This document shows, piece by piece, positions 30,250 to 45,200 of a stretch of 64,000 nt of DNA (its first letter is position 1; each line of letters opens with the position of its first letter). Origin of the DNA: Antedon mediterranea (taxonomy: Eukaryota; Echinodermata; Crinoidea; Comatulida; Antedonidae); assembly GCF_964355755.1 (NCBI RefSeq), contig NC_092675.1:31024912-31088911 (forward strand). Direction: 5' to 3'. Both the position numbers and the translations under genes were made by a program. Below the pieces are notes generated by a model. The model ran no database searches. It was given only the letters and a program-made list of their open reading frames with translations, and was not told the origin of the DNA.

Positions 30250-33200
30250 ATGAAGAAGATGATGATGTTATTACCATTCCAAGTCGTTTTTGTAACAACC
30301 ATTCTGATTGGTTACTTAACAAGTCATTGCAAAGGTAACCCTTTTATTTTTTAAACATTATTTTTAAAATGTTTAATCCGTATCTTATAATAGAATGTTA
30401 GTATAGATGTTTTTAGCTGTGAATATTACCACATCATTTCATTTATGATGTCTATTTATGCATAATAAGAAATAAGCAATGAAAGGAAACACATAACATG
30501 TGTGTTTGTTCATTTTGAATTCATAATGGTACAGGGTAACAATAAAGCTCTGTCTACACTATCAAACTTTATGTGAAAAAAAAAAATGTGTCCATGTATA
30601 TAAACATGATGATGTCATATCACTACCATATTTGGGCACATCACAATAAAAAGAAACACATACTGTAGCAAAAAGAAAATGTGTGTTTGTTCATTTTTTA
30701 TCAATGATTATGGTACAGGTAATAACAACTATAAACAGTGAATATGACAATAAAAAAAACAAAGCCCAATAAAACAAAATTGTGTTCTTAACTTAATTTT
30801 AAGTAATTGAATATGTGCACTAATATAATAACAACAGATATTATTTTTTAAAGAGTTAACAAAGATAATTATTCAAGTTGGCTATCTAGCTCATTCCAAA
30901 GTTTGTGAAATCAATGATGATATCAGAGGGCTTGTAGTACATGATGAAATATGGTTGAAAAACAACCGACACAACAGAATTGTGAAATTTAACCACTTTG
31001 AGAAATAAAAATAGTAAAATATGCGTCGTAATGGAGCCAAATGTGATTGAAAACTCGTAATATAGCAAGCACCGTCTTGAAATCATTGTTATTCACCAAA
31101 TGATGCTAATTGCAATCAATCACATCATGGTAATATTGTCTGATGATGAAGACGATTTTTAATTCAACCACCGTTGTTCAGACTAAATATTCACACAGAA
31201 TATACTTACAGAATCATGCTGTTGGATGTAGTTGAAATTAACAGAGCCTAATAAATAATATAAGTGAGATTGTTTTCTTCTTTTTTATTCTTGTGTATTT
31301 AATTAATGAAGATATGAATGGTGTTATCAATGTGATTCTAAGAAGGTTGTATAGACCATTCTAGGTTGGTAGTGTTATGCATTGTAAATAGGAATATTTA
31401 CTAAGCCAAATACTGTATTGTTTATACATTAAATACCAAACAAATTGAATAATATTTAAAGCTGACTAGTTCATAATGCATTATTTCATTTAATTTTAGG
31501 GCATTTTCATAATTCTATTTTTTATTTTGTTTGTTTTTATTTTTTTTATCCTCACATCATGTCATACAGTACATAAGGAAATCAAATATAAACATATATA
31601 AATATGAAAGAACACAGATTGTTAATTTTAGGGGTAGCGTATCTAAACAGTTAACTTGTAATACAGGTGCACCACAGGGATGCGTTCTCTCACCCTTACT
31701 TTTTTCATTATTTTATATTCTGATTTTTATAGTGATATTGATCCAAGTAAATCATTTAATGTTAAAGACCCCTTCCCTGCAATTTTGGACGTTTTTTGGA
31801 AAATAATACATATATATCACTTTAAAAACATTAAACCATGTCATTCCTTGTCTTAAATGTACGTTTTATGGTAAATTATGATAAAAAGTGAGAAACAATG
31901 CACTACCTAAGTAGCTCGCGGCGATCGACCTCTCGTGGACGGTCTTAGGCCTAGCCTAGCTAGGCTTAGTTTTGTAGGCCTAGCTGGTAAACATCGGTAA
32001 CGTACGAACATCGTACGCGAGCTATATACCTAGCCTGACGTTTTATAGTTGCTGCATTAATTGTCTTTCTATTTTTGCCAGACTCCGTTGATACAAATTG
32101 GGGAAAACCCGGTATTTTCGCTGAAAAGTTAGGAGTCTTCCATTTGTTTTGGCCTCACGATCGATCGAAAAGTGGGCGAATTACAGGTGAAAAACAAAAA
32201 TATCAATCCGCGCGCAATGCATTTTGGGATTTATAGCGGGCCGCTATAATTATTAGAATCGACTTATTTTTCACATTTTTAACCGTTTAAAGACCAAAAA
32301 AGTTATCGCAATAGGACCATATAGTATTATTTTTACATTAAATATAGTTTGTGATCTTAAATTAGATCTAAAAAACGTAGGGAATGGGGCTTTAAGTTTG
32401 CAGATGATACTTGCCTAGTTGGTTTAATTTCAAATAATAATACATCCCTGTTTAATGAATATGTTGAACAATTTGTAGTCTGGTGTAAACAAAATTTTCT
32501 TGAACTAAATGCCAAAAAAACTAAAGAGGTTATTGTCGATTTTAGAAGGAAAAATAAAACTAATCATGTAAATATTGAAATAGATAATGAAATCGTTGAA
32601 ATAGTAGAAAGTCATAAGTACTAGGGATTAATAATTGATAATAAACTAAATTGGGAGAGCAACACTAAAGAACTCCGTACCAAGGCTTATAAGAGAATGT
32701 ACTTTATATACAAAATGAAACGGTTTAATGTTAGTTCTCATCTCATTCATATGTTTTATTCCTCTGTTGTTCAATCAATCATTTCTTATTGTATTATTGT
32801 TTGGTTTTCTCATATCAATGTAAACAGTAAAAGTCAAATTCAGAGATTAGTAAACAAGGCCAGCAGAGTTATCGGTGTAGAAGTGAAACCTTTAGATGAA
32901 ATGTTTAATACATTCATACTTCAGAAATTTGACCACAATTATGCAAGACCCATCACACCCATTACATTCGGACATCATTATAAGTAGATCAGGAAGGGTT
33001 AGACTGACACAGAAAAAAATATCCACAAACAGTTTCAGATTTTCACCAATGTACATTTTAACAAAAACTTTTCAAGATAGTCACTTGTATCATTTGTATT
33101 TATTTATATAGTTATCACATCGTATTATTTATTCTACTCCGGTACAAAACATCTCGAAATTGTTAACAATTTTGACAATAAAGTTATCTTGTATCTTGTA

Positions 33201-36200
33201 TCTTGTAAAAATTGAACAAAACGTAATAACAAAAATATAATAGATGTTCCTCTCATAATTTATTATATCAAAAATTCTTTTAAAAAAAGCCATTGTTATA
33301 TTTGGTACTGTACAGCGTCTTGAGACTATACCATCATCCTATAATGACCTTTAAATACTTAGGAATGGTAATTTAAATGGTTTGTTTATATTAGTTTGCA
33401 ACATTAGTTTCTTAATGAACAGTGATAGCATGATACAAACCAATAAAGGAGATAAGATTACATAATTTATTTTGGTCATTACTTGTTATGAGTTCAAGTA
33501 GAACCGTCTCAATAAAGACTACTAGGTAGAAGTAACATTTTTGAAGGGACTGTTTTTATTGACAATTGAAAGTACAAATTATTCTTCGAAAAACCTGTTT
33601 TGGTAGTTTTGTAAACTACCAAAACAGGTTAATTGAAAAGACTGCTAGCTACAGTGGTTTTAGTTTCATTATTCGTGGGCTAGTTTCCTTGTAATCCTGG
33701 GCTTGTTTCCTTGTTAAACTTCTTCCAATGAACAATTTACAATCTCAATTCATGTAGAATCTTGGACAAAGGTTTAAAGATTTTAGTTTATGGATTGAAA
33801 ATAATTTGATTTATTGGTATTAAATCCAAATATTCTTTTTAAACTTTGTTTTTTATTTTAAAGACATCAATGAATCATTCAAGATCCTCCTACTATACAT
33901 TGTAGTCAAGTTTAAGTTTCCATTATATATTATATTTGATTTTGATAATAAAAGGAATCTGTATCTTCATTTAGTTTCACTAAAGATCATTATTTTGATG
34001 AATGTGCAGGTTTTAATTGCAGTTAGTATGTACTTAAATGGTTTGTATGCTTTTTATTGATCATTGATTATTGCTTATTTCCTGGAAGATCAAACCAAAT
34101 TTGTTAGAGATTATTTTCCTGTAAACATACACTGGCATATTTTATGAGTCATTCTTCAGCATGGACATTATCAGTGTTTGAATAGATACAGTATATTAAC
34201 GTTTTCTGCCATTTTCTGTTTATAAATAAAAATAATTACATAAGGGCCTACAGGATTGAAGAAGCACTGTTGTTAACTATTATTTTAATTTAAAAAGTAC
34301 TAATAAATTGTAAATAGTGCCGTTAAATGGAATGGAAAGGAAAATTAAGGAATAAACAAAATAGATTGTAGTGCTATGTCTTCTTGAGTTGAGTTACTTA
34401 AATAGATTGTAGTGCTATGTCTTCTTGAGTTGAGTTACTTAAATAGATTGTAGTGCTACAGTATGTCTTCTTGAGTTGAGTTACTTAAATAGATTGTAGT
34501 GCTATGTATTCTTGAGTTGAGTTACTTGGTTTTATTTATAATAAGATGTCCCATTCAACGTTTCTAAAATTAGACTTTAATGAATTTTCATTTTGTTTTC
34601 ATTGTTTAATTTAAATTATATTTAATTAATATTCATGAAATCATTTGTAGACTGATAATAAATGTAATTAACATGGTAATGTTAAGTTCTAATTATGATA
34701 ATGTGATAATTTACATTTTAATTGCATACTTAACTTAAATATGATTATTATGCCATGGGCTAATGCAAATCATAATGTTTAATATTGTCATTCCTAATTT
34801 TAGACTTTTAGTTTGTGTTTATTGGTAAAACTAAGAATTATTACTGTATTTATTCAAATAAACACACAGGAGCGTTTGGATGGCATTTAATCGAGGGAGG
34901 TGTTTATTTTTAATATGTAATATGTATGAAATATATCAATGAATATATGAAATAAACACCCCTGGATATGAAACAAAATGCCTGGTAAATTGTAGATCAA
35001 TGACTTCTACTACAAATAAAAATGTGTTGTAATAATATTGTGAATAAATAAACTTCAAAATTTGGTTTTCTGGCCGGTTATTATTAGGTACTAATTTATA
35101 TCCATGCGGGAAAGATCTAAATTAGATGCTCTTTACATTTTGAACACTTTCTTAAAACACTATTTATTTCATTTTGTTTGTAGGTCAATCAGAATTAATA
35201 CTAGCAGTTGGAAATACTAACCCTCCTAGTTGTCCAGTGTATAATCATTCAAATGTATCTCCTGTGATCAAGGTGGATGATAAGTGCCAACTAAACCAGA
35301 CTGATTTCAAGATTATATTTTCCAAGCCTTATGAATGTCAAAGATATACTTTTAACGAAACTGTATGTAAATACATACGAGATGGTAAACTATATTTATT
35401 ATTATTTTAAAAATACCGTTGACCTTCTTATTTACATATACAGTTGACCTTCTCATTTACATACAGTTGACCTCATTTACATATACAGTTGACCTTCTTA
35501 TTTACATATACAGTTGACCTTCTCATTTACATATACAGTTGACCTTCTCATTTACATATACAGTTGACCTTATCATTTACATACAGTTGACCTCATTTAC
35601 ATATATAGTTGACCTATTTACATATATAGTTGACCTCATTTACATATTCAGTTGACCTTCTAATCTACATATCTCATTGCCTGAAAGCGGTAACTGAAAA
35701 GAAAGTTGATAAATAAGAAGTTGTGAAGTATTAAGTAATATAATAAATATTGAAATACAATTTTTTTCTTAATATAATTATATTGTTAACCTTAAATACC
35801 TACTGCAACAGTTTTCTACACAATCATATAAGCAACATTTGGACAAAATTTATAAATTACATCATCAATTACCGTTTGTAAAGTTGAAGGTTTGTAAAAT
35901 GAGAAGAGACACATTAATTAGTGTTTTTGACTTTCTCAGAATTTTGTTGAATAATAAGTTTCCGTCAGTTTCGGGTAATTATTTGATACAAAAAATAAAA
36001 TCTACTAGCTAACATCATCACAATTGCTAGCCATTTTCAACCCACTGGAAGGGGAAGGCCTCTCCAAGTTCTCACATAATTCCATAAATGTCTATTTTAT
36101 CCTAAAGCTTTGAATTAATTAATTTACTGTACATACTGTAGTCTATGATACTGGTCCATTTTACTATATGTTGCTATGTTTATTATGTGTCTTCCTTATT

Positions 36201-39200
36201 TCTCTATTGACAAGTTTGACCTTCTGCTATATACATTAAATCTTAACTTTATATCCTGAAAATGTGTAGTTCTCATGAAACCAAACCACCAAGAAACATT
36301 AGATTACAATCTAATCATATCAGCCTCTAAGCCACCTGTCTTAAAGACCATATTTTGAATCTCGTGCACTTTCTGTAGCATCATGTGTAATTTTCTTGTA
36401 GAGAATGCGACTGAATTGCACGCAGTAGCAATTATCAAGAAAAACACAACAAGGTACTTCTTTTGCTCTGCAAGCTCAAACGGCAAGGGCTGGTTAAAAG
36501 ATGGTACAGAGGTGGACGATTCATTACAATCGTTTGAAGGTGATTATAGGATTCTGACGTTTACTGCCACCATGTTTAGTGATTCTGGACATTACACATG
36601 TGGTGACACATCGATCAATATCACTGTAGCAGGTACGTTTAATGTGTTGATATTAATGCCCAATCACTGTACACTAGCAAGTTTAATGTGCTGATAGTAG
36701 CATATTGTCAATATGACTGTCATTGTAGCAAACAAGTTTAATGTGCTGATAGTAACATATTGTCAATATGACTGTCATTGTAGCAAGTAGGTTTAATGTG
36801 CTGATACTAGTAGCACATTGTCAATATAACTGTCATTGTAGCAAACAAGTTTAATGTGCTGATAGTAGCATATTGTCAATATGACTGTCATTGTAGCAAG
36901 CAAGTTTAATGTGCTGATAGTAACATATTGTCAATATGACTGTCATTGTAGTAAGTAAGTTTAATGTGCTGATAGTAACATTGTCAATATGACTGTCATT
37001 GTAGCAAGGAGGTTTAATGTGCTGATAGTAGCATATTGTCAATATTACTGTCATTGTAGCAAGTAAGTTAAATGTGCTGATAGTAGCATATTGTCAATAT
37101 GACTGTCATTGTAGCAATTAAGTTTAATGTGCTGATAGTAGCATATTGTCAATATTACTGTCATTGTAGCAAGTAAGTTAAATGTGCTGATAGTAGCATA
37201 TTGTCAATATGACTGTCATTGTAGCAAGTAAGTTTAATGTGCTGATAGTAGCATATTGTCAATATGACTGTCATTGTAGCAAGTAAGTTTAATGTGCTGA
37301 TAGTAACATATTGTCAATATGACTGTCATTGTAGCAATTAAGTTTAATGTGCTGATAGTAGCATATTGTCAATATGACTGTCATTGTAGCAAGTAAGTTT
37401 AATGTGCTGATAGTAGCATATTGTCAATATGACTGTCATTGTAGCAAGTAAGTTTAATGTGCTGATAGTAACATATTGTCAATATGACTGTCATTGTAGC
37501 AATTAAGTTTAATGTGCTGATAGTAGCATATTGTCAATATTACTGTCATTGTAGCAAGTAAGTTAAATGGGCTGATAGTAACATATTGTCAATATGACTG
37601 TCATTGTAGCAATTAAGTTTAATGTGCTGATAGTAGCATATTGTCAATATGACTGTCATTGTAGCAAGTAAGTTTAATGTGCTGATAGTAACATATTGTC
37701 AATATGACTGTCATTGTAGCAATTAAGTTTAATGTGCTGATAGTAGCATATTGTCAATATGACTGTCATTGTAGCAAGCAAGTTTAATGTGCTGATAGTA
37801 GCATATTGTCAATATGACTGTCATTGTAGCAAGTAAGTTTAATGTGCTGATAGTAACATATTGTCAATATGACTGTCATTGTAGCAAGTAGGTTTAATGT
37901 GCTGATAGTAACATATTGTCAATATGACTGTCATTGTAGCAAGTAGGTTTAATGTGCTGATAGTAACATATTGTCAATATGACTGTCATTGTAGCAAGTA
38001 GGTTTAATGTGCTGATAGTAACACATTGTCAATATAACTGTCATTGTAGCAAGTAAGTTCAATGTGCTGATAGTAACATATTGTCAATATGACTGTCATT
38101 GTAGCAAGCAAGTTTAATGTGCTGATAGTAACACATTGTCAATATGACTGTCATTGTAGCAAGTAGGTTTAATGTGCTGATAGTAACACAGTGTCAATAT
38201 AACTGTCATTGTAGCAAGTAAGTTTAATGTGCTGATAGTAACATATTGTCAATATGACTGTCATTGTAGCAAGGAGGTTTAATGTGCTGATAGTAGCATA
38301 TTGTCAATATGACTGTCATTGTAGCAAGTAAGTTTAATGTGCTGATAGTAACATATTGTCAATATGACTGTCATTGTAGCAGGTAAGTTTAATGTGCTGA
38401 TAGTAACATATTGTCAATATGACTGTCATTGTAGCAAGTAAGTTTAATGTGCTGATTGATAGTAACATATTGTCAATATGACTGTTATTGTAGCAGGTAC
38501 ATTTAATGTGCTGATAGTAACACATTGTCAACATGACTGTCATTGTAGCAAGTAAGTTTAATGTGCTGATAGTAACACATTGTCAATATGACTTTAGCAG
38601 GTACGTTTAATGTGCTGATAGTGATACTAACTAATACTTAACAGTACTAGCAAGTTGAGCTTTTGTTTTCATTACTCGTCACTCAACTACAGTATGCAAA
38701 ATAAAGCCACTCTGCACATGCTCAGAATGACTTTTACTCTACAGCTGCATACCTTCTTGTATCTAGTCCAAAGAATTAAAATGTTTATAGATTGGAATCT
38801 GCACTATTTTGTATTAAAATACAAATTCAACTCTCTCAATACCAGACTTTATGTAAATCAGAAACTCTCCAAATCAGACTTTTTCTTTTACCATTAAGAT
38901 CACATTCAGACTACCAGCCTTTGTGGCTCAGCAGCCTAAGTTGACTGTAATTGTAATAGTTGTTCGATTCTCAAAGCAATCGTTTCATTTTAAGAAATCA
39001 ATTAAATTGTTCATTAACTAACAATTTAAATGTATTGCTGTACATATTGTTCTTTAAGAATTACCAGTTTTAGATGTTACCTGTTATTCATATGCTCCTA
39101 AAGAAAACTACTGTAGTTTGTCACTAGTTTCTTCAACAAACTTGCCAACACAATATGAATGTAGTTATAGTCGAAGCAAGTAAGTTTACCATCAGTTTAA

Positions 39201-42200
39201 TTCTAATATTAATATAAGAACCATTTCTGATTTGGTCACTTTGGTCAGTGATGTTAATCAATAACATTATTTATAGTCTGACCAAAAACATCCAAATAAT
39301 ACATTCATGTTTTCTTCCCCAGGAATGTGACCTATGACATTTAATTCCTTATATACCTGTTAAGTTAAAGTTAAAATTGACTTTGATGTACACTGTGTAT
39401 TATAAAAAAGATTGTTTATTTATAAGATGAAATTATTATTTTTCTTTCAGTGGTAATGGTAAAGCAACATCTGCAACATTGACTAATAGTGACATTAGTC
39501 CTATCTGCAATTTCTCAGGTGCTATAGACATTACTTATAATGTTTATGTTACAAGTCACAATGTCCTGGGTAGTACTACTACAACATTAAAACTAGAGTT
39601 TGAAAATTCACGTAAGTAATACATTGTTCTGATCAAGCATCAATAAGGCGTCATGTCCAAATGTTTCCAAACGTACAAACCGCGTCAAACGGTCACCGTT
39701 GATAGCTTGATCGTTTAACGCGTGCAACGATCGTAAAAGAGCTAATTAATTTATGCATTTAGTATTGTACCGCCCACTGTAATTGTTTAGCCGTTAGCGT
39801 TAAACGTCGTTTGTTTTAAAATGTCTATGTGTCATCGCCTTTAGAAGCATGGACAATACACACAAACAATGTATTGTTCGCTATTTAAAATCCTATTTAA
39901 AGACGTCAATTTTTGTAGCCGCCCTACGCATCAGTTTTCCTAATTTGGCCGGAAACATCAGCCGACGAGACGACATCGGGCCCGTGGACCTCAGCTCACA
40001 CAGAGAAAGTTCAGCCTAGCCTAGTTTCGGCGGCCTACACTATAAATTATTTAATCGTACCTTGGGTTAGCGAATTATAAAAACGACACCTAGGCTAGGA
40101 CACAAACAAAATATATACAAAATAAATATATATTCCATGTTAAGATTTACCAGTCATAGGCCTTTTAAATGATTAATATATTGTGTAAAGAAAAAGGCCC
40201 GACCAGAATTTGGAGTGGGAAAAACCATGGAAAAACATGCGAGTGGATCGGAGTCTGGGAACAGTTTAGATATAAATAGAGGAAATTCAGGTACACAATC
40301 TTAAAATTACTGTTTTCAGCATCCACCACCCTCTAATCAGGGAGTTGTAAAATATAATTTTACAACTCCCTGCTCTAATGGACGGCCGGCCGTACTGAGT
40401 TAAAAAATATCATGTTAGAGGTTGAGGTAAAACATCGAGTAGTATCGCGTTTCATGCCAAAAAAACCAGGTCTGTATTAATTACGGTCTTCTCTGTCGGC
40501 AATCTTTTTGAGCGACTTGAACGTTTTGATACCATATTTAGAATGAATGTTTTACCATCTTTTTTGTGGGCATCGTTTCTGGATCGACGGATGTTCGATC
40601 GCGAAGATCGCATCCACAATGGATTAACGCGATCTTTTTTTTACAGTATACAGTTAGGCCTATTTACTTGTACTTTTCAAATGTGCAAAAGTTTTATGTC
40701 ACAAAAGTGTCTGGTTTTACAGTATTATATTATGCTAGTAAATTCTAACGACGACAAAGCTCAAAAGCCTTCACATTCCTTGTTTAATAAGTATAATAAT
40801 AATTATTATTGGAAAAATAGCCAATGATTTATATATTTATTTTCAAGAATATTTTACGAAGCTGATCATTAGGGACCCTCACAAAATTACAATGACGAGA
40901 CATATATAACAATAAAAATTAAATTAAAATAAATCAAATTTATAAAGATAAACAAAATAAAATAAAGCACAAAAATAGAATCAAACATTAAATGAATTCA
41001 ATTAATGATCAGTCATCTTTTCAACGATCTAAATAAGATTACCGACCGACAGAATTTGAAGTAAAAACATATGAGCGCTGTGAACAGGAGGAGAAAGAGG
41101 ATATCGCGTGACCAACATCTAGGTACTTGTTTACCTTTTTATGTTATCGGCCTGCAATCTATGGGCGCGCGAACACCGACGGTCGGCCGAGCATTCACTG
41201 CTGCTATTTTTAGAAGACCTTTTTTTTTTATCGATTGGATACTAAAACTGTAGACGTTCGCTAATGCATTTAGAAGTGAGATGTGAATAGTTCACCTGTG
41301 GCGTGGCACATCGTTTTGCTATTGTCTCAGGTGCTTAGTTCATCGTATGAACTTCCTAATGATATTTTCAGTCGGCTATGTAAAAGAAAGCAACTAAAAA
41401 ACATTCCAGGCCCCTGTTTATTATTAATATTAAATTATTTATTGAGGTTACGAACTTATAAACATTTTAGAATGATGTTTGAGATCGGCACCCCTGGAAT
41501 ACAATTCAGCTACAAACTCTCTTAATTAAAAGGCAAACTGAAACGGGAATTATTTGGGCCTGTTTGTGATGACTCATCGTTAAACGACGTTCACGAAGTG
41601 ATTCGCAACGACGTTCACGAAGCGATTCGCAACGACGTTAAATGATTCGTAAAAATCAGTCAAGCATGTTAGTGGGCGGAACTATTACAAGCTATGCATA
41701 TTGTCCATTTTCCAAACGGTGTGACGATTTTAGAATTTTCACGCTAACGCTAAAACAAAAGAAAACGCGATTAACGAGCTTTGTCAGTTTGAAAACATTT
41801 GGACATGACGCCTAACAGCAATATTTTTTGATTAAATTTTCAATTTAATTCAAATATTCATAAATAGAAATTAATGAGTTTATTAATTATAGTTATTAAA
41901 CATTTTTTAATTTCTGATACTTCAAAATAAATTAAACAATATTTGAATTGAACTAAAATTTTCCCAGAAACAATCAGATTTTGGTTTATAGATCATTGCA
42001 GCCAAGTTTGGGTAAAAAAACGAATTATAATTCTGAATATCACTTTCAGGTTTGGTAACAAAGTAACTCTTGAGTAGTTAGTTGTTTTTTATTTCGGTTT
42101 TTGTCAAAATTATCAGTTGTATTTAGTTTTAAGGTTAATTTGTTTCATGGTTTTTCTCAAGCACTTTGAGCACTTCTGTGGATATGTCCGCTGTATAAAT

Positions 42201-45200
42201 CTTATTATTATTATTAGTTTTCTTGTTTATGCTAAATGTTGATTGATATCAAAATTCAGAAATTTTAAACAAATTGATTTAAAATGAAATTAATGTGATA
42301 ATGTGTTGCTGATTTATTTTAGGAATTCCTCACACTCCTACAAAGTTGATGCTAACCGAGCCCAAGACTGACCCATTAAGTAGTACTAAAAAATTGAAAA
42401 TAAGTTGGAATCTTCCTAAAGGCTATGATAACAACACGGCTCATTTCTTACAATACAAAGTTCGCTTCAAGGCAGGCAGTGTCAGTTGGAATAAATCACA
42501 AGAGGTATATTAATTAAATTATTATTATTGGTTTTTATAGAATGTTAATCTATGTCATTAAAACAAATTAATTTCCAGGATCCATGAATTACTACAGTGT
42601 GTTCCTTGGTACTTTCTGGACTTGACTACTGCAATCCTTCATTACACTTGATCATGTGAAGCACTCAGTAACCATGCACTTGAATAGGCAAACAATGTTT
42701 GTTTTATATTATAACATTTAAACACACCTACATACTGTTGTTCTAAAGTAAACTTGTATTCCATTTGTTCTTACCATCTTCCAATTTTGCAGAAGGCTAT
42801 GGCAGAACTTGAGTTTTGGATTGGGTACAGAACACTCTAGTTGTCAAGTTGTGATGTCATCTATTGACAAATAGAATATATTATATTATTGAATAATATA
42901 ATTTGACTGTCAATGCTTAAAAATAGTAGATTTAGACTTGATCATGTGATACCATTCAACCAATCACTAGACAGTAAATTTTGCACTAGGATATAATTAT
43001 TGTTTAAGCTATTATTGTTTCTTACCATTTTATGATGAAACTGTAAATTTGTTTTACTCAATTGGTTTCTCATTGTTTTCTTTAGTTAAAGAAGGTAATA
43101 GGTGATCGATTTCAAGACATTCCAAATTTGGATCATTACACAACTTATTATGCACAAGTTAAAGCAGCAACGTCAGCTTATGATGTATATAGTGATTGGT
43201 CTATGATTGTAAATTGCACTACATCAGAAGGAAGTAAGAAAAATAACCATTTTTGTAATAGTGAAAAATGTGTATGTACAAATTAGAATAAGGATCTTTA
43301 ATAAGCATAACTTAATGCCATTTATAGTTTACATTTACTGCACAAAAAAAATAAATGTTGATGCCCGGTGTGTGCCAAGTTTGTACATTTTGAAAAACTA
43401 AATTCAGACATATGTGTCCGATGTAGTGTTTGTTCTGTGTAAAGCTTTATGAAATAAATATCCATTCCAAACACCTTGATTCATATTATTATTTAGAACC
43501 AGAAAATCCGGTTAAAATGGACTATACGCAGAAACTGACAGATAATGGAAGAGACATCACTATCCTCTGGGAGGTATGCTATTGCTCCAATTTTGTAAGA
43601 CAAATTGATGACTGCTAATAGCTCCAGTTACCAGCATTGTAGTTTATGCATATAGATATGGAATGATAATACTATTAAAAACAATGTATAAAGCTGTCTA
43701 CACTATCAAACTAGTTTAACAAAAAAAGTGTGATGTACCCAAATATGGTAGTGATATGCCAAAATATGGTAGTGATATGCCCAAATATGGTAGTGATATG
43801 CCCAAATATGGTAGTGATATGACATGTCCATATATGGGCACATCACATTTTGTTGTCACATAAAGTTTGATAGTGTAAACAGAGTTCAACTTTATCATTT
43901 ACTGTACAAATTTATTTATGATAAAAGTTGAGTGGAGTTTGGTGATAAAGATGCTTGCCTATTGGTACCAGAGTCCAGAGTTTAAATTCTTTCAGAACAG
44001 ACTTTGTTTTAAGTAGAACATAGCATAGTTTATATTTATCCTGTGAACAGGGTTGAGATTTGCTACATTTATTTGTGTTATAAAAGTGATATAATAATTG
44101 AATTAAATTACCTAGAACCCTTATATTATTATTTAGTTATGAATCTTGTACTGTGGAATTGAATTTCACATTTTTCAACAATTTGTATAATTGTGCGTAA
44201 GCCTGATAAATAACAAAGGATATGTTTATAGCCTTTAGATGAAAAAGGTGCAAACGGAAAAATTGTAGCTTATTATTTAAGCCTTGGCAATGAACTGCAT
44301 CATGTACTAGAATCCAACATATTACCAGCTGAAAGAACTAACTTTACATTTAAAGGTAATTAAATTGCTGTAAAGCTCTGTCTACAGTATCAAACTAGTT
44401 TGACAATAAAAAGGGGTAGTGATATTCCCAAATATGGTAGTGATATGACATCATCATGTCCATATATGAGCACATCACATTTTGTTTGATAGTGTAGACT
44501 GAGCTTTAGTTTAAAGCCATGATAGGACTTGAGGAGTAATCTCGAGATGCACACTGTCAAGATGCCTATATTCAGTTTTAAGCTCCTCTCCCTTATTCTA
44601 CTATTTTAAAATATCTATGTAAGTTTGTTTATCACTGGTTTTTAGTAGTACTGTAATTTTGTTTAGCAACAGCTTTTAACAAATAAATTGTTTTTTATGT
44701 TTTATTAAGATTTGGAGAAGAACAAGGCGTATTATGCAAATATCACAGCCGCTAATTCAGTTGCAAATTCAACTACAACTACACTATTTATTAAGGCTGA
44801 ACCGTACTCAAATGGTAAGTATTACAGAAGAAAAGAAACGTGCTTCTCAAATTTAAATGAAAACTGTAAAAAGTGATTTTGGAATAAATTTTGAGTTAGA
44901 CAGAAATATGTTGATTAATGTTTTCTATAAACTTTTTCCACAATGACCTTAATCTCAATCCTTGGGTCATTGTCTTTTATGTCACACTGCTACTGTTATT
45001 ATTTTCTAACTTTCTTAGAGGCTGTGATTTTAGTTGTTATCATTGGCTTAGTGATTATCATAGTAGCTGCAATTGCCTTTTTATGCTGGAATAAACTTGT
45101 GAAAGCTGACTGTATGCAGCCATTGCCTGAACCAAACTTCCTAGACCTTGCGTTATACACAGTAAGCACATTTGTATTATCACAACAACAAGCACACATT

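Noticed and set aside
36851-38543. ORFs on the minus strand in receptor intron 3
   Set aside because: Translations of the 55 bp array.
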